In this document: positions 9,555 to 18,409 of the stretch, one piece after another | How the letters are laid out: every line of letters begins with the position of its first letter | Position numbering within the stretch: the stretch's first letter is position 1 | Assembly: GCA_030619985.1 (NCBI GenBank) | Contig: JAUXAI010000003.1 | Span: 1-62,354, forward strand | Reading direction: 5' to 3' | From: a bacterium | GTDB taxonomy: Bacteria; UBP18; UBA7526 | DNA: 62,354 nt | Notes under the pieces: generated by a model | The model's input: only the letters and a program-made list of their open reading frames with translations | Told to the model about the DNA's origin: nothing | The model's database searches: none | Made by a program: the position numbers and the translations under genes

Positions 9555-10013
9555 TTATTTTTCTACCCGGGTAACAATAAATATTCTACACTTAAAGGTT
9601 TTGGAAAGAATCCTTTCTAAGCGATACCAGAAGTCAGGAAAAGTATTATACTTCAGCCCTTTCTCTTCAATAATGCTAAAGCCGCATTCTTTCAATTTCC
9701 TTTTAGGGATAGCGAAGGTATATTGTAGAATAGTCCTTTTCCTGGTATTTAGTTCATTCATCCACTTTTCTTGACTCTTGATTATTTTTTTGATCCTTTG
9801 GACTATCCTTTCCCAATTCAATTCCCTCTCTACTCTCTGCCTTCCCTGTCTCCCTAATTTTCGGGCAAGTTCAGGATTAGTAAGTAATTTAATGAGTGGC
9901 TCTGCGATTTGATTGATATCAAAGGAGTCTACCAGTAGACCAGTTTCTCCATCGATAATGGCATCAGAGGTTCCTTCAGTCTTTCCACCAATGACCAGTT
10001 TGCTACAAGCATT
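9555..10013 (-). pseudogene. Chimeric remnant: C-terminal GT4 fragment fused to a methyltransferase-like C-terminus
   Basis: Frame reads NACSKLVIGGKTEGTSDAIIDGETGLLVDSFDINQIAEPLIKLLTNPELARKLGRQGRQRVERELNWERIVQRIKKIIKS|QEKWMNELNTRK...LKECGFSIIEEKGLKYNTFPDFWYRLERILSKTFKCRIFIVTRVEK; in-frame TAA immediately upstream at 10014-10016. Confidence 0.75.
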
Positions 10014-10031
10014 TTACACTTAAAGAAAGGT

Positions 10032-10553
10032 TTATTTTTGTGCTTTAATATGTAGGTTGCCAACGATATGTGAACAACTCTCAATCTTTAATCCACACTT
10101 TATAAGCAATTCCTTCATAGTCTGCATTGTAAATCCTGCATAATGAAAGTTTTCTGGATAATCCTGTCCACCATATAGTCGCTTAATGAATTCACGGTCA
10201 GGCAAATTCATTCTGGCTAACTCTCTTACATCCGGACATTCAAGTATTAAAATACCTCCTTTTCTTAGACACTTAATCCATCTTTTTAAAATCTCTTCTA
10301 CTTCACCTTGCGGAAAATGTTCAATCACATCTATCGCTAATATTTCATCCACATTTGAATAATTCAGGTTTCTAATATCTGTAACCACATCAACGCCGGA
10401 AAGGGACCTAATATCAATATTTACATAACCCTCACGAATATGTTTACTACAACCTATATTAAGTCTCAAGCCCTTACCAGAAATAACTTTCCTTTTTCTT
10501 GGTAACTTGAACTTCGAAAAAATATTTAACATAATATCTTCTTTTTCCACCAA
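10032..10553 (-). CDS. SAM-dependent methyltransferase-like protein
   Basis: GLRLNIGCSKHIREGYVNIDIRSLSGVDVVTDIRNLNYSNVDEILAIDVIEHFPQGEVEEILKRWIKCLRKGGILILECPD. Confidence 0.8.
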   Translation of the reverse strand: MVEKEDIMLNIFSKFKLPRKRKVISGKGLRLNIGCSKHIREGYVNIDIRSLSGVDVVTDIRNLNYSNVDEILAIDVIEHFPQGEVEEILKRWIKCLRKGGILILECPDVRELARMNLPDREFIKRLYGGQDYPENFHYAGFTMQTMKELLIKCGLKIESCSHIVGNLHIKAQK

Positions 10554-10681
10554 AATATATATTGTTTCGAAAAGTATAGCGAAATTTTATTACTTTTAGC
10601 AATAAGTAAAGTCTTTGTAGCTTCTTGTTTATTATCTTATGGTTAGCAGAAGAGAAGACACTATAGCAAGGTGACCTCTCT

Positions 10682-11761
10682 CTAACTTCTGATTATTTTT
10701 CTGATTCTCTGGGCTATCCTTTCCCAATTCAATTCCCTCTCTACCCTCCATCTTCCTTGCTTCCCTAATTTTCGGGCAAGTCCAGGATTGGTGAGCAATT
10801 TAATAAGCACCTCTGCGATTTGATTGATATCAAAGGAATCTATTAGCAGGCCAGTTTCTCCATCGATAATGGCATCAGAGGTTCCTCCAATTCTTCCCCC
10901 AATAACTGGCTTTCCGCAGGCATTGGCCTCTGAGTACACAATGCCAAATCCCTCCATACTACTAAGCATAATAAAAACATCACAAGCAGTATAATACAGG
11001 GGGAGTTCCTTCTCATTCACTTTTCCAGTAAAGATTACTTTCTCCTCCAATTTTAAATTCTTTACTATTTTCCTCAGCGTTTCTTTCTCTTCGCCTTCGC
11101 CAACGATCAGATAAACGAGGTTTGGTATTTTCTTTAAAACTTGAGGTAGGGTCTTTAGGACTTTATCGTGACCTTTGTGATTGTCTAAACGGGAAATGGT
11201 TAGAATAACCTTCTTATCCTCCAAATGATGTCTTTCCATGATCGGGAAAGGATCAAGACCAGGATTAAATTTGACTGGATTCACACCAGGATGGACAACC
11301 ACAATCTTTTCCTCTGAGATACCGATTTCAGCCAATTTTTCTTTTGCAAAGTGACAGGCAGTAATTATTCTGTCAGCTCTTTTAAAACTCTTTTGAATGA
11401 TTTTTCTTCTTTCTGGGGGAAGGATTTCCTCCAGATAAATAATGATATTATAAGGAATCTTAAAAAGAAGATTTGATAAGGAGGCCAAGCGAACATAATG
11501 TGACCCATGAGCAATCAGGACCTTTTCTATTTTCTCTCTTTTTAATATGGAGAAAAAAGCGAGGCGGGAGATGGCTATCTTTTTAGTTCGAACTATCTTA
11601 AAGTTCTGTTTCCGATCAAACTCTGAATCTCTTTCTACTCCCGGTGCTAAGACAGTTACTTCTTCACCTAAAGAAGTAAGGTTCTTTGTTAACTCATAAC
11701 AATAGGCTTGAATCCCACCTATCTCAGGTAAAAAACCATTGGTAGCTAATAGAATTCTCAC
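10682..11761 (-). CDS. GT4 glycosyltransferase (tandem paralog)
   Basis: MRILLATNGFLPEIGGIQAYCYELTKNLTSLGEEVTVLAPG...ILTISRLDNHKGHDKVLKTLPQ. Confidence 0.9.
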   Translation of the reverse strand: MRILLATNGFLPEIGGIQAYCYELTKNLTSLGEEVTVLAPGVERDSEFDRKQNFKIVRTKKIAISRLAFFSILKREKIEKVLIAHGSHYVRLASLSNLLFKIPYNIIIYLEEILPPERRKIIQKSFKRADRIITACHFAKEKLAEIGISEEKIVVVHPGVNPVKFNPGLDPFPIMERHHLEDKKVILTISRLDNHKGHDKVLKTLPQVLKKIPNLVYLIVGEGEEKETLRKIVKNLKLEEKVIFTGKVNEKELPLYYTACDVFIMLSSMEGFGIVYSEANACGKPVIGGRIGGTSDAIIDGETGLLIDSFDINQIAEVLIKLLTNPGLARKLGKQGRWRVERELNWERIAQRIRKIIRS

Positions 11762-11763
11762 GA

Positions 11764-12864
11764 CTATTCTCTAATTATTCCTCTAATCTTTTCTGCCATT
11801 TTCTGCCAGTTCAATTCCTTTTCTACTCTCCTCCTCCCCTCTTCTCCTAACTTTCGGGCAACTTCCGGATTGGTGAGCAATTTAATCAATGCTTGGGCAA
11901 TCTGGTTGATATTTAAGGGGTCTACAAGGAGGCCAGTCTCACCATCGATGACAGCATCTGGAACTCCTCCACTCCTTCCCCCAATGACCGGCTTCCCACA
12001 GGCGTTGGCCTCTAAATAGGTAATGCCAAAACCTTCCACATCGCCTTTTTCCTTTATTTCATAGCTGGGCATAATGAATAAGTCGCAGGCCATGTAGTAT
12101 AAAGGGATTTCTTTCTCTTTCACCTTTCCCGCGAAGATCACCCTTCCCTCTAATTTTAGATCTCTCACCATTTCCCTTAGCGCTTCCTCCTCTTTCCCCT
12201 TACCGACAATTAAATAGATCAGGTGGGGCACCTTTTCTAAAACTTGGGGAAGGGCTTTTAAGACATTATGATGGCCTTTTCGTTTGACCAAATGGGAAAC
12301 GGTCAGGATGACCTTTTTGCCTTCGAGATTATACTTCTTCTTAATGGAGGAAGGATCGCACCTGGGATTAAATTTGATTGGGTTCACCCCGGGATAAATG
12401 ACCAAGATCTTCTTTTCTGGGATGCCAATCTCAATCAATTTCTCCTTTGTGAAGTTACTTATCGTGATAACCTTCTTGGCCCTTTCGAAGTTCTTCTGGA
12501 TCGATCTCTTTCTCCCTGGGATAAGGATCTCTCCTCCATAGACAATGATGTCATAAGGGATTTTTAAAAGAAGGTTTACCCAAGAGGCTAAACGGGCATA
12601 ATTCGCCCGATGGGCAACCAAAATCTTCTCTATCTTCTCTCTTTTTAGAATGGAGAAGAAGGTAAAATAGAGGCTAATTTTCTTTTTTATCCTGACTATC
12701 TTGAAGTTCTGCCTTTTATCAAACTCTGAATCTCCTTCTACTCTGGGTGCTAAAACGACTATCTCCTCACCTAAGGAAGTAAGATTCTTAGCCAACTCAT
12801 AGCAATAGGTTTGGATCCCTCCCACCTTCGGTGGAAAGTCATTTGTAGCTAACAGGATTCTCAT
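11764..12864 (-). CDS. GT4 glycosyltransferase (tandem paralog)
   Basis: MRILLATNDFPPKVGGIQTYCYELAKNLTSLGEEIVVLAPR...; closely similar to the neighbouring gene along its length. Confidence 0.9.
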   Translation of the reverse strand: MRILLATNDFPPKVGGIQTYCYELAKNLTSLGEEIVVLAPRVEGDSEFDKRQNFKIVRIKKKISLYFTFFSILKREKIEKILVAHRANYARLASWVNLLLKIPYDIIVYGGEILIPGRKRSIQKNFERAKKVITISNFTKEKLIEIGIPEKKILVIYPGVNPIKFNPRCDPSSIKKKYNLEGKKVILTVSHLVKRKGHHNVLKALPQVLEKVPHLIYLIVGKGKEEEALREMVRDLKLEGRVIFAGKVKEKEIPLYYMACDLFIMPSYEIKEKGDVEGFGITYLEANACGKPVIGGRSGGVPDAVIDGETGLLVDPLNINQIAQALIKLLTNPEVARKLGEEGRRRVEKELNWQKMAEKIRGIIRE

Positions 12865-14081
12865 CTCTTGTAATGCCTGATCACTTTTCTCACGGCATCC
12901 ATAACATCATTAATATCTTCTTCAGTCAATTTAGTAGACAAGGACAGGGATATCGTTCTATCTGAGATATATTCTGCATTGGGAAAGTCCCCTCGCTTAT
13001 AACCAAACCTCTTCTTGTAATAGGAAGAAAGATGAAGAGCAAGAAAGTGGATGCCGATCCCGATATTCTCTGCCTGCAAAGCAACAGCAAACTGATTTCT
13101 ATCACACTTTAATCTTTCCAACTTTAATAAAATAGTATAGAGATGGCGGGCGTGACGGATATTCTTCTCTTCGATAGGAGTTTCTATCTCTGGAATCTTT
13201 GCGAAGGCCTGATTATAGAGTCTGAAATACTTCTCCCTCATCTTCAGATTCTCTTCCACCCTTTTCAATTGATGAATCCCTAATGCCGCCTGAATATCCA
13301 TCATATTGTACTTATATCCCGGATAGAGAATATCATAGGGAGTGAATCCTTCCTGAGAATATCTCTTCCAGGCATCCTTTGAAAGACCATGGAGCCGTAA
13401 AACCCTTAGTTTTTTAGCCCATTCATCATTATTAGTGGTAAGCATCCCCCCTTCACCAGTAACCACATTCTTTGTGGCATAGAAACTGAAGGCAGTGAGA
13501 TGGCCGATATTTCCAATCTTTTTATTCTTATAGCGGGCTTCTACTGCATGGGCGGCATCCTCAATGACAAAGAGACTATTTTCTTTGGCGATCTTCATAA
13601 TCTCATCCATTCTGCATGGCCTTCCATATAGATGAACAGGGATGATGGCTTTCAGCCGAGTTCGGAGTTCGGAGTTCGGAGTTCGGAGTTTAAGGTAGTC
13701 TTGAATCTTATTAGGGTCAATATTACCGGTCTCTTTCTCCACATCAATAAACACCGGGGTGGCTCCCTGGTGGATGATAACATTTGCTGTCGAAGCAAAG
13801 GTTAAAGGGGAAGTAATCACCTTATCCCCCTTCCCAATCCTAGCAATCTCCAAAGCAAGGTGCAATCCTGCGGTACAGGAGTTCAAGGTAATGGCGTATT
13901 TACATCCGATATAATTCTTGAAATCTTCCTCGAATCTTGCCACTCTGGGCCCAGTGGAGAGCCAACCAGATTTTAAAGTTTTTACTACCTCTTCTATCTC
14001 CTTTTCTCTAATATCTGGTGCTCCAAAGACTAAGAATTTTTTTCTCACCGGCTTTCCCCCGAAAAGGGCCAATTTCTCCAT
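12861..14081 (-). CDS. DegT/DnrJ/EryC1/StrS family PLP aminotransferase
   Basis: GWLSTGPRVARFEEDFKNYIGCKYAITLNSCTAGLHLALE...VIEDAAHAVEARYKNKKIGNIGHLTAFSFYATKNVVTGEGGML. Confidence 0.92.
   Translation of the reverse strand: MEKLALFGGKPVRKKFLVFGAPDIREKEIEEVVKTLKSGWLSTGPRVARFEEDFKNYIGCKYAITLNSCTAGLHLALEIARIGKGDKVITSPLTFASTANVIIHQGATPVFIDVEKETGNIDPNKIQDYLKLRTPNSELRTRLKAIIPVHLYGRPCRMDEIMKIAKENSLFVIEDAAHAVEARYKNKKIGNIGHLTAFSFYATKNVVTGEGGMLTTNNDEWAKKLRVLRLHGLSKDAWKRYSQEGFTPYDILYPGYKYNMMDIQAALGIHQLKRVEENLKMREKYFRLYNQAFAKIPEIETPIEEKNIRHARHLYTILLKLERLKCDRNQFAVALQAENIGIGIHFLALHLSSYYKKRFGYKRGDFPNAEYISDRTISLSLSTKLTEEDINDVMDAVRKVIRHYKR
13659..13690. repeat. In-CDS heptanucleotide tandem repeat AGTTCGG x ~4.6
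   Basis: agttcggagttcggagttcggagttcggagtt inside the aminotransferase, encoding LKLRTPNSELRTRLK. Confidence 0.95.
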
Positions 14082-14082
14082 T

Positions 14083-15222
14083 TTATACTATCCTTTCATA
14101 GACCTTGATTAGTTGCTCTCCATAGTTTTCCCAAGTATAATTTTCTATTTCTTCTCTGGCATTTGTGCCCATCGCCTTGATTTCCTGGGGCCTTTCGTAG
14201 AAATATAATATCTTCTCTTTCAATGCCTCAACATCCCTGATAGGAACAAGAAAGCCATCCTCACCATCTCTTACTAAAGAGCCGGAATTAAAGGTGGTGA
14301 TAACTGGTAGACCACAGGCCATGGCGATGTAATTGACTAAAGCAGAGCCCTCCTCAATGGAGGGGAAAACAAAGACGGAAGATTGACGGCAGATACTCTC
14401 TAAGTCATCACTCCAAGGGATATGTTTTAATGCTATTCTCTTTCGGTATTCCTCAAAAATCTTCCTAAAATCCTTTCCTATTCCTCCCACTAAGAGGAGT
14501 TCACTATTCTTTAATTTAAGTTCCAAAAAAGCCTTCAGGAGATACTGCGCTCCCTTGCGTAGAGAGATCTGTCCCATAAATAAAACCCGAAAGATTTTGT
14601 CCTTTTTTTCTCCCGGCTGATATTTCTCGATGTCTATTCCTAAGGGAATGAGGATCAATTGCTTTCTATCAAAACCTCTCTTTATAAAACTATCATAGAC
14701 AAATCGGGAAGGAACGCTTATATAGTCTGCTATTTCGTATTCCTTAAGACAGCGCTCGATAACTATATTTAACTCTGGCTCCAGTTTAATACCATAAGTT
14801 CTATATTCCTCTTTGATTAACTCCATCTGGGTAAGAATATGAGAAGAAGACCGCTCAACAATGGTTACTATTCCTCTTTTTTTGGCTTCTTTTAATGAAT
14901 AAAGGCACTGACTATTCCATCCGTGAAAGATGTCACATCCCTCTTTCAAAAGATTTCTAACTCGTCGATCGAAGTATAGATTCCTTAGATAATACCACCT
15001 CTTGGCATCGAGATAGGGAAGTTTTACTCTCTTGGGATAGAAGATGTTTACTATCCTATCCTTGTGTAACTCTACTTTGCTTCTGCCGATGGTAATTACT
15101 TTTTTTAAATAATTATGTGTATCTATTGCCTTGACTGCTTGATAGGCTAAACTCCCTATTCCCCCTTTTGTTAGAGGAGCACCCACGGCATAAATTACTT
15201 CCACTTCCCTCTCCTTGGACAC
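14083..15222 (-). CDS. GT4 glycosyltransferase
   Basis: VLFMGQISLRKGAQYLLKAFLEL...SSVFVFPSIEEGSALVNYIAMACGLPVITTFNSGSLVRDGEDGFLVP. Confidence 0.9.
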   Translation of the reverse strand: MSKEREVEVIYAVGAPLTKGGIGSLAYQAVKAIDTHNYLKKVITIGRSKVELHKDRIVNIFYPKRVKLPYLDAKRWYYLRNLYFDRRVRNLLKEGCDIFHGWNSQCLYSLKEAKKRGIVTIVERSSSHILTQMELIKEEYRTYGIKLEPELNIVIERCLKEYEIADYISVPSRFVYDSFIKRGFDRKQLILIPLGIDIEKYQPGEKKDKIFRVLFMGQISLRKGAQYLLKAFLELKLKNSELLLVGGIGKDFRKIFEEYRKRIALKHIPWSDDLESICRQSSVFVFPSIEEGSALVNYIAMACGLPVITTFNSGSLVRDGEDGFLVPIRDVEALKEKILYFYERPQEIKAMGTNAREEIENYTWENYGEQLIKVYERIV

Positions 15223-15345
15223 AGATTCTCACAGATTGTTTACAGATTCACACAGATCACAGATATTGGATGCTTGATCCTTATTCTTGATAGTTTGATC
15301 GCTCGATAGCTACTCTGTTCACCGATCACTGTTCACTGACCACTT
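15218..15345. repeat. Iterated CACAGATT words then GATCACTGTTCACTGACCAC words
   Basis: cacagattctcacagattgtttacagattcacacagatcacagat...; its left end supplies the stop codon of the 15326 gene. Confidence 0.75.
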
Positions 15346-16468
15346 CCTGGTAAGCTTCCAGTGTTTTCTCTACATTCTTATCGACAGTAAAATTCTCAGC
15401 TAAAATCCGAGCATTCTTGGCTAATTTATCTCTAAATCTATCGTCAAAAGTGAGTCTTGTTTTTTGAGCAATCTCGGAAGGATTTTGGGGATTCTCTAAA
15501 AGAAGTCCGCTCTCCCCTTCTGTAATAATCTCTGCTGCCCCGCTTGCTTTACTCACAATAATGGGAAGTCCACTGGCCAGGGTCTCAAGACAGACATTGC
15601 CAAAGGGTTCATAGATAGTAGGAAGAACGAAAAAGTCGCTTGCTACATAGAACTTTCTTAAGTCTTTTCTTTCCCCAGCAAAGATTATTCTATTTTTCAC
15701 TCCCAGCTTTTTTGCTAATCTAAAGTATGGTCTCTTTTTGCCCTTTGCTACCACTAAGACCTTTAGTGGTTTCTCTTCTTTCAAGAGAGAAATAGCCTCG
15801 ATTAAGTATTTTAAGCCCTTCCTCCTATAGCCACTCCCCACGAAGAGAATGAGGAATTCTTCCTCGCTAACGTTGAATTCTTTTCTTATCTCCTCTCTAA
15901 ATAATGTCTTGTTTTTGGGATGAAACTCTTCCAGGTCCACTCCATTATAGATGACCACAATATCTTCTGGTCGAACCCCATAATATTTTATGATTTCTTC
16001 TTTCCCCTCCTTTGATATAGCGATTATTTTTTTATAATTATTTTCTTTAAAGATTCTCTTTTCCAGGAAAAGGAGGCTTAAATGTAGAGGGTTGAGAAGG
16101 ATGGAGAGTCTGGCTATAGGATTGGGAGTAATCTCCAATAGCCGCTTCCTCCACTCCCTATGAACTCCATCTCCGGCGCGATAGATATCCTGATAGAGAG
16201 TTCGGTCGAAGCTATTAACGATATCAAATCTCTCCTCTTCCAATAATTTTTTCACATTATAGGCGAAACTCAATGCTTTAAGAAAAGAAGGACCTTTCAG
16301 GGTAGAAACCCTATGAAAGATAATCCCTTTTGGGGCACTGGGATCCCACTTTCTGGCAAAGACATGAACCTCGTGCCCCCTCTTTAATAAACCCTCTGCC
16401 AGATAACTCACATACCTCTCTGCTCCCCCATATTTATGATAACTTTGACGAATTAAGGCGATCTTCAT
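15326..16468 (-). CDS. GT4 glycosyltransferase (WaaG-like)
   Basis: MKIALIRQSYHKYGGAERYVSYLAEGLLKRGHEVHVFARKW...HREWRKRLLE. Confidence 0.9.
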   Translation of the reverse strand: MKIALIRQSYHKYGGAERYVSYLAEGLLKRGHEVHVFARKWDPSAPKGIIFHRVSTLKGPSFLKALSFAYNVKKLLEEERFDIVNSFDRTLYQDIYRAGDGVHREWRKRLLEITPNPIARLSILLNPLHLSLLFLEKRIFKENNYKKIIAISKEGKEEIIKYYGVRPEDIVVIYNGVDLEEFHPKNKTLFREEIRKEFNVSEEEFLILFVGSGYRRKGLKYLIEAISLLKEEKPLKVLVVAKGKKRPYFRLAKKLGVKNRIIFAGERKDLRKFYVASDFFVLPTIYEPFGNVCLETLASGLPIIVSKASGAAEIITEGESGLLLENPQNPSEIAQKTRLTFDDRFRDKLAKNARILAENFTVDKNVEKTLEAYQEVVSEQ

Positions 16469-16488
16469 GCTCTATCCTTCCCAAAAGA

Positions 16489-16517
16489 TTGTCTTTCTTT
16501 TTTCTTTATGATATAAT
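16489..16517 (+). promoter_or_regulatory. Candidate sigma70-type promoter TTGTCT-17 nt-TATAAT for the plus-strand methyltransferase
   Basis: -35 TTGTCT at 16489-16494, 17-nt spacer, -10 TATAAT at 16512-16517; ATG at 16559 preceded by AAGGA. Confidence 0.55.
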
Positions 16518-16558
16518 GAATTGACATTTGGGGCTCAAATATTTTTAAGGAAAAGACT

Positions 16559-17299
16559 ATGGCCTTAGTAAAATCGGACTTAGAAAAATTAAAACATATA
16601 CATCGGATAGTACTAAATCTTTTAAAGGAGAAAGAGCTCGGGATACTTTTGGATGCTCCAGCAGGAAATGGTGCCTTGGCTAATTGTCTATCTAAAATTG
16701 GGTTCCAGGTTCACTGCTGCGACCTCTATCCTGAAAACTTCCAAGTTCCTCATCTTACCTGCCAGAGGGTAGATTTAAACAGAAAACTTCCCTATCCTGA
16801 TGACTACTTCCGGTATATAATCTGTTTAGAATCTATTCAATATTTAGAAAATCTTTACCACCTAATTCGCGAGTTTTATCGGATTCTCAAAAAGGAAGGA
16901 ATGCTTATTATCGCTCTACCCAACGTGCTGAATATTCAGTCTCGATTTAGATTTCTTATCCGCGGTGATCGTCGCTTTTTTAAACCACGCAGTCAACTCC
17001 CTACTGCCGCTGCCGAGTGGGCCAAGGTTACTATTAATCCAGTCTCCTTTCGAGAAGTTGAACTTGCTTTAGAAAGATATAAATATTCCATCACTACCAT
17101 ACTAGCCACGAAAATTGAGCCTAAAATTTATCTCTACTTTCCCCTAATTTGGTTTATTAGAATATTTACCTGGATTGATAATTTCTTTAGCACAGACAAA
17201 AGAAAAAAGTTATTTTATCAAACCCTAATTTCGAAAGAAGTTTTATTGGGCGAAAAACTGATCATTGTTGCCCAAAAGATTTTCGGATCTTTCCCTTAG
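16559..17299 (+). CDS. Class I SAM-dependent methyltransferase
   Basis: LLDAPAGNGALANCLSKIGFQVHCCDLYPENF...PYPDDYFRYIICLESIQYLENLYHLIREFYRILKKEGMLIIALPN; only convincing plus-strand CDS. Confidence 0.85.
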   Translation: MALVKSDLEKLKHIHRIVLNLLKEKELGILLDAPAGNGALANCLSKIGFQVHCCDLYPENFQVPHLTCQRVDLNRKLPYPDDYFRYIICLESIQYLENLYHLIREFYRILKKEGMLIIALPNVLNIQSRFRFLIRGDRRFFKPRSQLPTAAAEWAKVTINPVSFREVELALERYKYSITTILATKIEPKIYLYFPLIWFIRIFTWIDNFFSTDKRKKLFYQTLISKEVLLGEKLIIVAQKIFGSFP

Positions 17300-18409
17300 C
17301 GAATAGTATATTTTTTCTATTTGGGCAGCTCTATCTTCTGGAGTGAATCTCTCCATTAGTTTTCTTCCCGCTTCTCCCATTTTTCTCATCAGCTCCCTAT
17401 CCTTAAGGATTCTTACGATCGCTTCAGCTAAGGAATCAATTGCGTCTGGATTATCAATGAGTATCCCTTCCCTCCCATTCTTCATTATCTCCGGAATAGG
17501 TCCTACTTTGGTAGAGACTACGGGCTTCTCCATAGATAGGGCCTCCAAGACAGCGCGACAGGAGCCATCGGAGCCAGGGATTAAGAAGACTTCCATATCC
17601 AGAGAGGCTAAGATCTGGGAATAATCTTCATCCCGATAACCAGTAAAGATGACAGAATCGGAGATTTTCAATCTTTCGATCTCCTCCTTTAAAACTTTCT
17701 GATAACTGCCAATGCTTCCGATGAGAAGAAACTTTACTTTGGGAAACTCCTTTCTCACCCGAGGAATGGTTCTTAAAAGAGGAAGGTGCTTTCTATAAGG
17801 CTGTAAGGGAGCAACCATACCCACTACAGGGATATTTTCATCTATTTTGAATTCCTTTCTTATCTTATCTCCCGAAAGTTGGGGATTAAATTTATTGCTA
17901 TCTATTGCCCCATAGATGGTACTTATCTTTTCTGGTTCGATTCCCAAATCCTGGATAACCTTTTCTTCAATTGCTTTAGAAATAGCAATGATGTGATCTG
18001 TCTTATGGCGCAACATAAACCTTTCCTGAAAGTTGACCTTATCCAGGTCTGCCCTGTGGAGGGTGTAAACTAAGGGAACTCTCTTTTTAACGAAAGAGGC
18101 TAAGATATGGTCATAGCGAAAATGGGTATGGATGATATCAATTTTTTCCTTTTTTAGAACTCGGGGTAAGGTTGCCAAATTCTTAAGATAATTCAAGGGA
18201 TGAGATTTTCTATCGAGATTAAGGCTCTCTATCACTGGGATGCCTGCCTCACGAACCCTAGGAAGGAGCCTTCCTCTTCTCTTTATAACCCCAGCGAAAA
18301 AGGCTCTATGTTCCTTTTTGTTCAGTTCTCTCAAAAGGTTCAAAACCGATTCAGCTGGGCCGGTCCAGTTCTCATCGCTATAGAGATGAAGAATATTCAA
18401 ACCATTCAA
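17243..18409 (-). CDS. GT4 glycosyltransferase
   Basis: ILHLYSDENWTGPAESVLNLLREL...VVGMVAPLQPYRKHLPLLRTIP...ALSMEKPVVSTKVGPIPEIMKNGREGILID. Confidence 0.9.
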   Translation of the reverse strand: MNGLNILHLYSDENWTGPAESVLNLLRELNKKEHRAFFAGVIKRRGRLLPRVREAGIPVIESLNLDRKSHPLNYLKNLATLPRVLKKEKIDIIHTHFRYDHILASFVKKRVPLVYTLHRADLDKVNFQERFMLRHKTDHIIAISKAIEEKVIQDLGIEPEKISTIYGAIDSNKFNPQLSGDKIRKEFKIDENIPVVGMVAPLQPYRKHLPLLRTIPRVRKEFPKVKFLLIGSIGSYQKVLKEEIERLKISDSVIFTGYRDEDYSQILASLDMEVFLIPGSDGSCRAVLEALSMEKPVVSTKVGPIPEIMKNGREGILIDNPDAIDSLAEAIVRILKDRELMRKMGEAGRKLMERFTPEDRAAQIEKIYYSLRERSENLLGNNDQFFAQ

